This document shows positions 23,601 to 37,700 of a stretch of DNA of 64,000 nt, piece by piece. Source of the DNA: Rachycentron canadum (lineage: Eukaryota; Chordata; Actinopteri; Carangiformes; Rachycentridae); contig CM076651.1 of assembly GCA_038496675.1 (NCBI GenBank), positions 2,061,212 through 2,125,211 of the forward strand, in the 5' to 3' direction. Made by a program: the position numbers and the translations under genes. Position 1 is the first letter of the stretch, and every line of letters begins with the position of its first letter. The notes under the pieces are model-generated. The model was not told the DNA's origin, searched no databases, and saw nothing but the letters and a program-made list of their open reading frames with translations.

Positions 23601-26600
23601 AGTCAAATTTATTTTATTTATATAGCGCCAAATCATAACAGAGTTACCTTAAGGCACTTTACATATAGAGCAGGTCTAGATCAAACTCTTTATAAAGTTA
23701 CGTAAAGGGACCCAACAAATCCCAGTCTCTTGCAGGGCCAACGCATGGAGACATACACAGACAAATAACCATTCATGGGCATTGCCTGCAGGCAATTTAG
23801 AGTCACCAATTACCTTAAATGTGCAGGTCTTTGAACTGTGGGAGGAAGCTTTTAGAGCATGGAGAGAACCCACACAGGCACAGGGACAGCATGCGGCCCC
23901 AGGCCCGGGTTTGGACCCAGAGCCTTCTTGCTGTGAGGCAGCAGTGCTAACCACCGCACCACTGGTCCACCCTCAATAAAATCAATATTTCAAAATGAAG
24001 AAAAACTGATAAAACAATCCAGAGTCCAAACAAGAACATAGTCATTATAAGAGAAATAAAACACATGGTAAAGTTTTCTGATTAAAGTGTGTTTGGACTT
24101 CCGGAAAGTCTCAAGGTGAATACTGGGGCCAGATGCATGAAACCCACAGATGCAGACGCATCGGATTCATAAAAGGCCTGTGGGCGTATCATCAACCAAA
24201 AATGGTTGAAGACGCTTCCTTCATCCGCCGGTTTTTAGACAAAAACACTGTCTGTGCCACAAGTTCTCAGGCAATGACTCAGAAAAGAGCAAGAAAAAAG
24301 AAGTGCAGTTTTGTTGGTCAGATTACAAACTGACCTTATCAGTAAACTTCAGTACAATAATCACAACTGTTAAGTTTTACGTTAGGACCTGAGACAGCTT
24401 TGTTGGCTCCAGACAGGTCTACAAAACTGTTATTAGTAAATATTAAAATAGTATCTAAACAGTATGTGTCACAATAAATAATGAGGATATAATGTCAAAC
24501 AATGCAAAATGAAACATTGAGCACACAAACACAATTACTTTCTTATATGTCATATACTATTGCTCAGTGCAGTTGATAAGTTCAGTGTCTCTTCATTTTG
24601 CATTTTCACTTCACTGTATCTAACTCAGCTGAGATTCACACAGCCTCCCTGCACGTTCTCCATCCATCCATTATTTAGGCTATTTATCTGTCACAGGTCA
24701 GGTTTCATAAATACCCATTCATGTGCGGGAAAGTCGTGTACACATGGTTTCTGTGTGTACACATCATTTATACATCTGGCCCAAGGTGTGCAGGGGGAAT
24801 AAGGGGTCCAACGTATAACCGGGAAAGATGCCTCCAAGAACCTTAAGAGCAATAAATAAAATCTGAAACGTTTTGGGAGCCAACCTCATGTGTGATGTGG
24901 TCATGTCTCTTGGTTCTGGTTAAAATATTATAAAAACATGACTGCAAGTTTTAAGATGCTGCTCAAAATGCGTGTAGAAAATAATTGATTGTTGTTTGTA
25001 GCAGTAACAAGTAGAGCGACAAGAAGCAGCCAGCATTTTTTGATAAGATTTCTATCGCTTCTTTCCTTCTAGGTTATACAATGGGAACCCTGTGGGGCAG
25101 CAGTTTGGGCCAAAATGTGCTCGAGGTGACCGCATCGGCTGTGGAATACACTCAGAAAACATTGATGCAGGTTTTACAACAGTGTTTTTCACCAAAAATG
25201 GCAAAGAGGTGGGTGTTATTTTTTTGTTTTGTTTTTAATGCAGCGGCGTCTGTTTCCCCTTCTGTGTTTGTGTACGTTTCTTCAATCACTGTTTCCTCAC
25301 ATCCCTCACCTATCTAGGTGGGTTCAGTGGAGGTTCCCGTGTTGGCGGAGGGGCTGTTCCCCGCTGTAGGGATGCACTCCATGGGGGAGGAGGTGAAGGT
25401 CGACCTGCAGGCTGAATGGTTCCTGGAGGAGGACGATAGCATGATGATGGTCGACAGCCACGAAGACGACTGGGGTCGGCTTTACGATGTCAGGGTGAGC
25501 GGCACGGTAAGAAGTTCCCTTTTGTTTTCCTCATGGTTAAAAAAAATTCCCCTGTGGCTTAAGATCAGTGTTAGTTTCATATCCTTTCGTTTAGAGCAGC
25601 TCTGTGTCTCACCCAGATTTAGCCCAAGTTTAAAAGCATGTTGGAATATTTCTTGGAACGGAAATGATGACCATGTGCTCTCACCACTAAAGTGCTGGAT
25701 CACTAGGTTCTGCCAGACGTGGTTCCAAATAGGATTTATTATTATTATTATTTTTTTTTGCAATTTAATTAAATTTATTTGTATGGCACCAAATCATAAT
25801 ATACATGATCTTGTGGCTCAGAGTTCATAAGGAGCTCTTTTCATAGGAATAGTGAAAAATCTATCCTCAACCCAAGGTTAAATTTGTGGAGTTGGCGTGT
25901 GTTGGTTCTGAAGTTCGTGTTGAACATGTTTAGGACGTCCCAGATGATTTAGAGTGAGACAGGTGAGATATTTTTGTATCCTATACTTAGGTAATAATCT
26001 AAGAAGCATTATTGCCTAAGACTAACCTTAACCTGAGGGTTGGGATGATGGACTGTGATTGGCATATGGTGGGGTAGGGGTAGGGGTAGGGAATGATATG
26101 ATGCTTTGTCTTTGGGGAGTCTGCAGCTGTGTGCCAGGTTTGGCGCCTCTAGTGGCTCCCATTAGTATTGCACTGGAAACAGAATCAGAAAGGAGGATGA
26201 CTGATTAGTGTTTTTATTGAATAACTTTGGATTGGAAGGTCATAGAGACATGGGACCAGTTCGTGTCTGGGTAGTGTCAGGGATTGTGCATCCAACGGTA
26301 CCTGGCTAGTCTATGTACAAGGGTCATGTCAAGATCTTATATTATTATAGAGGGGGTGTTGAGAGGAGAAGGGGGAGGGGCCATGAACAGCTCTATATAC
26401 TGTAATAATAATAATAATAATAATAATAATGGTTGTTTTGGTGGCAGGTCTGGATCCTGCTACTCCAGAATTGGAGGCAGCTGCAGAATGAGGACAGAGA
26501 GGGTGGAACAATATGAACTTAACTACGTGAAGTTGTATCATATATAGTATGATTTAGCCTAAATAATGTTAAAAACAACAAACGCATACTTTACTATGCT

Positions 26601-28644
26601 GTAAATCCTTAATTCGTTAGAGAGAGAGAAAAGCAAACAAATCTCACTCACGATTGAAGACTTTACAACACAGTACAACACAATACTGTATAATCTGTAT
26701 AATTTTCTCACTTCAGTAAATAATTATTGTGTGAATCACTTAGGTGCCTTTGTCAGATAATAATGTACCGTAGCCGTAAATTGTTAGTTAAATAAATGCC
26801 AGCTGGTAATTTAGATTCCTTGTGGAGGGAAACAGTATGTGAAAGCAAATAGACAACATATATGTCCTGTGTTTTTCTAGCTGGCCTGTTCAATGGAATG
26901 GATTATATTGGGTCTTCTCTGTAGCTTGTCCTTGTGTGGTTGTTGTCAGCTCCTTGTATTTGTTTTGTACTTTTACAAGATCATTCATCTGCCTGTTCTA
27001 TCGCAAATCCCTCTTTGTTGACAACTGTACTTAAAGCTGGAGGGAAAGCTCCAGAGACACTCACTTGAATTTGAATTATTTTGCCCCAGTCACTGTGTGA
27101 TCTCGCCGTCCTGGCTGGATTTGGGTCACCTTTGGAGGGTTTTTGCGGATCGCATCATGACATCAGCTCAGGAATTTTTTTTTTTTTCCTCTCCGAGCTC
27201 TGTAGACACCAGGTTCAGCAACAAGATAAACAGCAGGCGCTCAGTGAAGACGTTGAGTCCGTCTTTCATTCCTGCTTTGCTTCATCAGAGTTGGGGATTA
27301 TGCAACAGTTTGGCAAATCTACCTTCAGATCTTAGGAACACAAGCAGGCTAATACACTGACTTTTCTTATCTACAGATATAAATACAGTCAAGGCACCTC
27401 CATCAGCTCCTGGTTGCCGGATGTGGCAGAACAGTTGCCACATTGTAATCATTTTAATTACAGTCATAATACTCTTGTGTTATTATACCATTATACACCA
27501 ATTAAACCTAATAAATTATAATTAAACCTAATTCACACAACACACTGCTTTTTTTTTCTTTTGCTCTGTCAATCAAAGACATGACCACACACACACACAC
27601 ACACACACACACTAATAGAGTTGTTTTTCTGGAGACCTGATTAATGCACATTAAATATTCACTCTACTTTTTGGCTTTTTTTGACTCCAACGTTCTTCAC
27701 CTGCCAGATGTTTGACTTTTTATCAAGTAGTCTCTAACTTTGCACGCTTTTGTTTGTTTTCTGGACGGTTACATTGAGCTAAATGAGACTGAAAAGAAAG
27801 ATTAACACTCGCATCACCACCTTGGGGAAATTCAAATTGTCCAGCAGCTCACATTGTGTATGCAGCCTGGCTGAGGTGTCACAGAGTGTGATGGCAGTGG
27901 GGACAAAGGATCTCCTGAACATCTCAGTGCTGCTGCAGCTGCTTCTCTGTCCTGCCAGAACGATGTGAGGAGGGTGGTTGGTGTTGTTCAGGATGTCCTG
28001 TGTCCTACAGTGCATGGTCTCTTCGCAACAGTCCTGAGTGAATCCAAACTCCTGCCAAGCATAAACCCAGGACAGGACAGGGCCATAGAAGGGCATCAAC
28101 CCAGCAGCAGGACCGGTACCTGCTCCTGTGTGAGGAGGATCAGGATTGGTGCTGTTCACTGATCAGAGCAGGTTCTCACTAAGCACTGAGTGACACAAAC
28201 GTGTCTGAAGGCGCGGTGGTGAACGTTTCGCTGCCTGTAACATCATTTGACTGTGGGTCAGTGATTGTCTGGGGAGGCAAATCCTTGGAGGATCGCTCAG
28301 ACTTAAATGCCGTAGCCAACCGTGTCCTGTTAGGTACCGTGATGAAATCCTCAGAGTGATTACCAGACCTTACGCTGGTGCAGTGGGCCCAGGTTCCTCC
28401 TGATGCCAGGCCTCATGTGGCCAGAGTGTGTAGACAGTTCCTGGATGACAAAGGCATTTATGCCAATGACTGACCCTCACATTCCCCTGACCTAAATCCA
28501 GTTGAGCACCTATGGGGAGGACGTTATGTACTGGTGCTCACTCCTGATCCAGGTCTGGCAGGGGACCCCCCCAGGACACCTTCGGCTGACTCATTGGGAA
28601 CATGCTCGATGAGTGTTGTTGGGAGTCATGCTGGCAGGCGGGGG

Positions 28645-28712
<68 letters not shown>

Positions 28713-31700
28713 CTGAGTCACACTATGAGTTGCTGTGATGAAGTTGGACCAGCCTGTGTTTTCAGTTTTTTACTTTTCAGTGTGATTGTGGATCCAGCCC
28801 TCAGTGGGTTGATGGTTTTGGTTTCCATTGACTGTTGTTATGTCATTTTGTTCTCAACAAATTGTATAATGTGCGTCAGTAAAGATTTTCAACTTGAATA
28901 ATTCATTGATCAAGATCAGATGAGTGATTTAAGTGTTGCCTTAATTTGTTGAGCAGTGTATTAATCAGTGCTGAAAGAGATTCATCTGAATCACGTTACA
29001 GTACAATACGATAAATGTTGCAGTAAAAACAGCTCTGTGTTGTATTTGACTTTATTAAAAATTAAAGGTGTTTCTAATATTTTGCCCACTTTATCTACAT
29101 AAGTGGAGGAAAGGGGCAAAGAATTGGAAACATCAACATGATGGAGTTAAATCTCCTCTCTGACACGGTGCTAACACACACACAAAAAAAAAGAAAAAGC
29201 ATGTTTCATAAGGGCAGTATTACAAGACTAATGTGTTGCATTGCAGTCTACGGGGTTTTTTATTTTTCTGTTCACTGTAATTACCTCCTGCAAGCCTGAT
29301 CAGGTTTGTAGTTTCTGAGCTGTGTCAGATCAGAGCAGTTTTTGATCTGGAGATGTAGCAAGTGAAGTAAGGCCACTTTTTGTATTTGTAGAAAATTGAT
29401 TTGGAAAGTTTTGCCTTTGTTTTCTGAACAGCTTTGGAGGCTGTTACGCTCTTATCGTAGTGGTCTTTGTTTCAGAGCAGGAAATACAAAAAAAAAAAGC
29501 TTCATTCATAGATTGGCTATTAGCAGTTCCTGTTCCTGATGGGCCTTTTTTTTTTTTTTTTTTTATACATCAAGCATTTACTTACTTGTCACTGTAGGAT
29601 GGACAATGTTTTACTAATAATTTTAACAAAAAGCCTATTGCAATAAAACTGGATGTAGACACAACGTGTGACGTCTTTTGATACTGAAAAAAATGTCTAA
29701 ACGTGATGATTATGAGCCAAGATCTGTAGTTGTAAGAAGTGTAAAGAGTTAATATTGTGTTTCTTGCTGATTTTATAACTGTAGAAAAAGGAGTATGATG
29801 AGAGTGCCAAGAAATTTAATTTTTCCACCTCTCCATACATCCAACACTGCCCAAGGGCAATTTGCCATGTTGCCAAGATGAAAGGTGGATTCAGAGACAG
29901 AGTGAGTTTTGGCCTTGTGTTTTAAACACTGAATACACAAACTGTACGTTAGCTAGCAAAAGGTTATTCAGCTCAGCTTTTGACTGAACTCAAAACCTTC
30001 CATTGATTCCTGTTTGTTCTGTTATTTCCCATCCTTTCTGATAGTTGCAGTGCGAGCGACAGCAAAGTCGGGGTATAACATGCAGGGTCAACAAAGGGTC
30101 ATGGGTCAGATTTGAACCCAAGTCACTGCAGTTAGGACGAAGCCTTTAAGGTATGTGCTCTACCAGATGAGCAACTAAACTTGTGTTCGCTCATGTTCCC
30201 ATTAAGCAAATTTGTGTCCAATTGTATCTTTGTGTGTAATTGTACCACCTCTAAAAATCTTAACGGCACATTACTTGCTGGTTCATGCGCCGTCACAGCA
30301 AAACCATCACTTGCGCTTTGAGATACTTTAAAAGGACACATTTTCTTCTACAAATGTCATAAATAAGTATCTAAAACCATTGATTAATTAATCAGTTAAT
30401 AGTTGAAGCTCCAATGAACTCAGATGCCTGTTTATTAGGTACACACAGCTAAAAGGATTTTTAAAAATGATGGTTTTTAATGCAATGTTTAATGATTTAC
30501 ACTATAAGACGTGTGGTCTGACTGTGCTGCAAATCAAAACTGTTTAAACGACGACCAATGGCCAAACGTGCTATTGTTTAAATGTTGATTAAAAACCATC
30601 TCAAACCCTGGTTCCTTTCACACAGGTGACCAGCCATGAAGGAAAGTGAGCCCCAAATGACGTCCTGTAGTATAAAGTCTGCAGACACTGTGTGGCCACG
30701 TATTTAGTGGCATTTTGAGCTAAATGCTAATGTAAGCATGCTAGCAATGCCTCAAATGATTTTACTATAGTATCTTAAGCTGGTTCCCAATTCAGTAGCT
30801 GTATCTCTTGGAGGCTGCATTTGAAGACAGATTGCGTCTCAGTGGGACGACAAGGCTGTTGAAGGCTCCTTCAGATGTGGCCTCCTCTTCCTGGCGCCTA
30901 TCCCAAGATTCATTTCACGCTGGCAATAAAAATAATATGGCAGCAAAAAATACAGAATGTTAGTATTGGCTAACAGTACAACAATTGAAAGCTAAGGCCG
31001 TCAAAACCTTAAGTTTCAGGATCTGCACTTTGCGATGTAGAGGTAAGAGGACGGCACAGCTGGTGACGCGAAGCGAGAAGCCTCTGTAGACCAGAACGTC
31101 TCATTTCGGCTCAGCCTTCGCAGTCTACGACGACTACACGTGGCCGCACCTTCGTATACCACATCCACCAAAGGATGTGACCCCTGAACTGGCACTCGGC
31201 TTTAGTTTAATATTTGAGCATGCTAACATTGGCTAATTAGGACGACAAGTCCAATCAAAGCTGAGGATGATGGGAATGCTGTTACTGCAGGTAGAATTTT
31301 TGTCTTTAGCCACAAGTGAAAATGAATGTCTGCACCAAATTTCTTCTCCATCCATCCAATGAGTCTGATGGTGGCACTAGAATAAAAGTCAGGTGACTAC
31401 CAACATCGTTGGACTTTGTCCTCTGGCCGCCATGAATGTCTGATCCATCTGATAGTTGAGATATTAACAACCAACCAAAAAGTACAGCAACATTAACTAA
31501 CCCTAACCCAACAAAAGTGCTAATAAGTCACTTTGTAAAACATAACATTTCATTTTCCACCTTTGTTTGAAGCCACGTTCAAGTTTCACACAGTGATTAA
31601 TACTGACTGATATTTGGTCTTGTTGGTGGGGGGTCATTGGGGTAGAGTTCAGGTTCAGGGCTGTTTTCTCAGACACAGACTAAAGTATGATTCAAGTAGT

Positions 31701-34700
31701 TGGTATCAGCCACGTGAATGGAGTTCACTGTTGTCAACAACTTTGTCATCAGAGTTATCACAGTGCCGTATTCCCACCACTTTGTAGTTGTTAACTGTAA
31801 CACCTTTGTTCTGTGTCAAGGTGTGAGCTCCCCCCCACCTTCATCCAGCATCAAAAAGTAACCACAAGACTTCAGGCAGGTCTGTCATTGACACAGGGTG
31901 AGATGAAGGTCTGGCTGTGTGTGTGTGGGTCCCGTATGTGGTTGCGTGATAAACGTGTCTGTCCGCGGTCGTACACAAACATCTGCCACACACACACACA
32001 CGTACAGTACAGAGGCCATCGTCCTTTCTGAGAGCAGATTGCTGTGGGTGAGGGGGATGATTCAACCAGCAGTCTCGCTCTCTGGTCTTTCTTTCTGTCT
32101 CTCTTTTCTGTTTTTCTGGACCAAGGACTGGCAATGGCACGAAACGTGTTGCTAGCGCCAAGTGCCTGGCAGTCCACCAGGTTGTAAAAATTCAATAAGT
32201 GGAGTAACGGGACTCTAAGGAATCTTTTACTCTTTCTCATGTGGTTGGAGGTTTTCACAGCTGGGGCGCTCGGCTGCCTGGTCAGCTCAACAGTCCAGCA
32301 GCGATTTTTCACTTCTCTGCTCTCCCTTTTCTTTTTTTAGTTCATGAGTAAGCAACCATTAGCCTCCAGATCCCGATGTGGTCACCATTGTGAGGATTTT
32401 AAGCGGGTGATAATACTCAAGCTGATAAGGTTGTCAAGTTCCAACAAGTCCACCCTGAAGTCAGGGAAGGGTGTGGGACAAAGCGGTAACAGTAGCTGCT
32501 TCCTGGAAAGACAGAAAGTTTGGTTTGAGGAGCAACAAGTGAAAGAAAAGGAAAGTGTGGCAGAGGAAATAAAAATACAGGAGGAGAAGTGAAGGGAAAG
32601 AAGAGGTTTGTCTTGAGGGCTTGATATGTTTGTGGAGCAGGATTAGAATGAGGTAAGATTAGGCTTCAAGAGCAGAACATTTTGTCGGCCACATGGTGGT
32701 CTCACTTAATCTCTGTGTTGGTTTTGACTTGTAATGCACTTCACTGAGTGGTTTGAACCAGAATCTGAGTTCTCCAAGTTTTCCAAGTGACATTGAAAAC
32801 TCTCCTCTCCTCTCCTCTCCTCTCCTCTCCTCTCCTCTCCTCTCCNNNNNNNNNNNNNNNNNNNNNNNNNNNNNNNNNNNNNNNNNNNNNNNNNNNNNNN
32901 NNNNNNNNNNNNNNNNNNNNNNNNNNNNNNNNNNNNNNNNNNNNNNNNNNNNNNNNNNNNNNNNNNNNNNNNNNNNNNNNNNNNNNNNNNNNNNNNNNNN
33001 NNNNNNNNNNNNNNNNNNNNNNNNNNNNNNNNNNNNNNNNNNNNNNNNNNNNNNNNNNNNNNNNNNNNNNNNNNNNNNNNNNNNNNNNNNNNNNNNNNNN
33101 NNNNNNNNNNNNNNNNNNNNNNNNNNNNNNNNNNNNNNNNNNNNNNNNNNNNNNNNNNNNNNNNNNNNNNNCAGTATAGCATGGACTATGGCGATCCTTG
33201 GTGATCATGTCGTCAGTGCTTGTCTTCCTAAGATGTGTATAAGAGACAGCTCCTCTCCTCTCCTCTCCTCTCCTCTCCTCTCCTCTTCTTTCCTCTCCTT
33301 CTTCTTCCACTACTTGTCCTTATTGTTCTTCTTCCCTATCCTCTCTTCTATTGTTTCCTCTCACCTTCTTTCCTCTCCTATCCTCTTTTTTCATCTCCTC
33401 TCCTTTTTTTCCCTTCTTCTTTCCTCTCCTCTCCTCTCCTTTCCCCTCCTTTCCTCTCCTCTCCTTTCCTTTCCTCTCCTCTCTTCTCCTTTTCTTTCCT
33501 CACCTCTCCTCTCCTCTGGGTTCCTCTTCTCTTCTTTCCTCTCCTTCTTTTTGCTTTCACTACTTGTCCTTATTGTTTTCTTCCCTCTTCTTTTGTTTCT
33601 TCTCCCCTTGTTTCCTCTGCTCTCATTTCCCTTTTGCTTCCACTCCTGTATTATTGCTTTCTTCCCTATCCTCCTCTCTTCTCTCCTCTTGTTTCCTTTC
33701 ACCTTGTCTCTCCTCTGCTCTCTCCTCTTCTCCTCATCTCCTCTCCTCTTCTCCTGTGTCCTCTTTTCCTTACCAACTCTCTTCTTGCCCTATTCCTTCC
33801 TCTCCTCATTTTTCTTCATCTTTGCCTCTAAACTCTTATCCTCCTGTTGTTTTTGTTTCCTCTTTTCTATCATTTTGTTTTTCTCCCCTATCCTTTTTTC
33901 TTTCCCCTACCATTGACTCTTTTCTTCCCTCTGTCCTTATCCCCTCTTGTCGTTTGCCTCCCCTCCTTTTTTCTTCTCCTCTATCCTTGTTTCTTCCCCT
34001 CTCTTTTTCCTTCTTCCTCTATCTTTACTGAACTCCTCTGTATTTCAACAGCATTTTAGTTGTGAAGCCTGAAGCTGTGAGGTGTATATTATAAGACGCA
34101 TGGAAATATTCTGCCTCCCTTTCTCACACACGCGTTCTGCATTAGACATTTGCAGTCGTGGTGGTTTCCGATGACTTACAGATCTATCGTTCGGTTGCCA
34201 TATAGGAATTACACCCCTCCACCCCCTCTGTGGTTTGTTTCACCCAGTAGCACCTCGCAAACATTTGGTCAAAACAGTGGAATAGTTTTTACACGTTGCT
34301 ATTTGATAAGTGTGGATAATCACTGCTCCGGATGATAGCCGTCCTTACTGATTGTTAAAAGGAGGGGGGGGGGGGGGGACAGGGTGACGGAAAAGATTGC
34401 TGCAAGATAAATGACTTTTCTGACTGGTATGCTTTTGATGAGGCAGTACTGAGAAGTGCAAAGCCGCAGAATGCACTGAGCACAATGGTGACGGTAGTGA
34501 CTTGTCTGCAGCTAAGTCGTTCCCTTTGTGAACTGTTTACATTACAGTTGGGGGATGGGGGTGGCCACTCCTGTTTAGATAGGTGGGTATCTGATCCTAG
34601 ATTTCTGCCCACTGTCATCATACCTACTTTGCCAAATGCTCCCCCCTCCTGCTCTCTTGTCTCTGCTCTGGTGTTCTCTCCTCTCAGTTCATTGCCTTCA

Positions 34701-37700
34701 AATATTGCATTTTCATCTTTCATCTCGTGTCTTTGAATGTGTCCTGATAAAATCGGGAAGTTTTTACAGTGCTTTTCACTCTGACGTCCTTCATTTCATT
34801 TCAGTCATTGTTCAATTTGCTACACTCTTCTTCTTTCTAGCTTTTTTTTTTTTTTATCACTGATCATTTGAGTGGAGAACTGAGAGGTTTTCTGTGTTTT
34901 GTCGAAGTGATGGAAGCAGCTTCGTCATAACGTAAAATGAAAATAAACTTTTCATCCTTAATTTCTCAAATCTCCTGAATGATGCTACCACTGAAATGAA
35001 GATGGCTCTGCACAGTGTGATCAAAGAACATTGAATGTTAATCTTGCTTCATTTTTGGAACCAGTATCTATATCTGTTATGGGACCAAGTCTTCAATCCC
35101 ACGTGACGAGCAAGTGGTGAAGTGTCAAAAACAGCAGTTTGTCAAATGGCTCCAACAGTGATTCAGTCCCCACAGACTGTCATGTTAAAACGTCTTGTAG
35201 GTTACTTCACATTTGTCAAGTAGAGGTTTCTGAAGCTTATGGAAAACATTTCCCTTTTTGACCAGTGCATATCAAAGTCAGAGAGCTTTGTATTTGTCCA
35301 AAAGGGTTCAGATGTTTGGCTCATTTCTGACTGATGTCTGTTAGCGGGTGTTTTTGTTTAACTTAAATGTTTGGTCATTTTGTCACATGGTTATAAAATC
35401 AGGATTTTTAGCAACAGAGCAGCAGCATGGAAATGTCTTTGAAGGTAACACGTTGTCTTAATGTGCAGTCACTGTTTCATACTTTGTTTCCTGCCAACAG
35501 ATATTAAAAATCATGGAAAGCCTTAATTAAGCTGTATTAAAACACTGTATATGTGAACATAGCAAAGCGGAGAGAAGAAAACAGATAAAAGGTTGTAAAC
35601 CAGTTGACACTTGGCTGAATGCAAATATGACATGATGATTCAGTTGTTTAAGCTACATCCTTTATTACACTGACCATCAGTGGTCCTTTTTTTTTATATA
35701 AATGTATAAACCATGGATCATGATCTTCAAGTAAACTGTCTCCCCATTGTAAAATGACAGTGAAACTTAGAATTCTGCTATAATGGCATTAATAAATACT
35801 AATAATAGCACACTTGGAGATGTATAAAATTGCCAGTCATCAGACAGAGAGCCTTATTTTATTGTATAAGAGTAGAGGACGCCAAGCGCAGCCATGTGTG
35901 CTGATGTTGTGACAGCCCTCTTTCTGTATTTTTGTGATGGGGCGCGCAGTGCACTTGGAAATGAGGTGGGATTAAAAGAATCCATTATCATTATCAATGG
36001 GTGTGTTAGAGGCTGGAATTAGTCAGTCATGACCAGTCACATCACCTCCTCTCTCCCTCTTTAAAAACAGTTGTACCATGGACGCTTCCACCTGCTGATA
36101 AGAGAAAAAAATTATTGTTCACTTTATAAAAAATGCTGCCAAGTCCAGCAGATCTCGCTTTTCTGAATGTGAATGTCTGGGCATCTTGAAAAACTAGCCA
36201 TCATTACTGTTTGGTTTACCCTGTCTTCAATGAAGCACAGATTCATCCACATAATAAGCACACAGACCACATGCTGTCATTTAGTAGAACAAATTAAAAG
36301 GCAAAACCTTCTCTGTTGGGGTAGTGATTTGCAACTTAACAGTAAAATATTTATAAGTCTGAATGATATACAAAAAAGTCATTGTGAAATGAAATGCGAT
36401 TTCAGTTGGAAAGAGCCTTAAACCTTCATTCTCTCTAAAGACCATCAGGGAGCGACTCCACTGGTTGTTAAAGAAGTCAGGTTGTATTGAAGTCTATGGG
36501 AAAATGTCCCTACTTCTCCCTTGATTTATTAGCTCAGTAAGTTTGTGATGATGTTGTCGAATTTAGAGGAAAATGGACTAAAGCAGGGTATGAATTTGTG
36601 TGTCAGCCGTGTGATTGACAGATTGTACCACAAACGGAGACCTGCTTTACAATCAGTACAGAGCCGGTCAGATCCAGCCCTCAATCCTCCTCAGCTGCAC
36701 CTTCTCCTCCAAATATGGTTTCTACTGATTTAAAAAAAAAAAAAAAAAAAAATGAAAGAAATTACAAGGGGGGGGCGGTTGACATTTGTTCTGAAAAATA
36801 TCATTGGAAATGTGGAACGGGGAGTCAACATCTAAGGCTGAAGATAACGTGATTTAAAAAAAAAAAACAGCACATGGGCTCCTGCTATGTGTCTGACAAT
36901 TTGATAAAATAGTGTAACTACTTTGTGACATGGGGGGAAAAATGCTTTCTGCTGGGTGGGCCTGTACGTTGGGCCATTTGTGGAGCACTTCTACACTTTT
37001 ACCACACCTACTACAGAAACATAAACCATACAATCAGCCATGAAATGTTTATTGATTCCAAAAGTTGTGGCACATATGACAAATGAAGCTGCAGTTATTG
37101 AGAGGTTTCATGTGGGTATACTACACCAATCAAGTTATGTCACGGCAATTAGTAAACAGGATTAATTAATAATATAGAAATGATGAAAACTCCTGACTTT
37201 TATGAGATTACTTCATTGCACTTACATGGAGTTTATTATCTCTACCTTTGTGATGACTGTCAGTGGAAGGTGTCTTAGGCAAACACAACATGTTTGATAA
37301 TCCACATGAATTATGTTTTTTTTTTTTTTTTCTCTCGTTTGCCGCCATGCTCCTCCTCTGCTGTTTTTCTTGAGAGGAGAAATTTGGCTGGCTTTCCACT
37401 GCGTACGTGCGGCTCGGTATGAACACAAGCCTCCAATCCTCTGCCTCCTGTTGTCACAGCAGTCGCTGTGCCCACCAACTTAATCCCCTCAGCTGCGGAT
37501 GAGCGGGTCGACAAGTAAGTGGACAGCACCTGAGTCTGCAGTTATCAGTTTTCCCCAAGTGTACCGGCGCTTCCTCACAGCCCATATCGCACATTCACTC
37601 TCCCTCCCCCTCCCCTCCTCTCTCCACACTCCCCTCCATGTGCAGATTAAAACTCTCCAGGATGTATGCATCTTACCCTCTGACACATTTCTTTGTGCTG

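Larger units (their letters stand above)
22363..25072 (+). other. spryd3: spryd3 intron 4
   Basis: About 2.7 kb holding a LINE-tail type repeat with a nested insertion (23501-23975) and a TIR element (24125-24782). Confidence 0.7.
32803..34028. repeat. Long polypyrimidine tract, (TCTCC)n-like, with gap
   Basis: The plus strand is almost only C and T for over 800 sequenced bases on both sides of the gap, first as pure TCTCC units, then as a degenerate mix. Long frames read through it are low-complexity by-products. Confidence 0.95.

Noticed and set aside
28534..28901. Frames with long poly-TH runs
   Set aside because: Translation of an (AC)n microsatellite.
32753..33916. 387-codon frame, the longest in the window
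   Set aside because: It reads through N bases, adaptor sequence and the pyrimidine tract; composition is only S, L, F and P.
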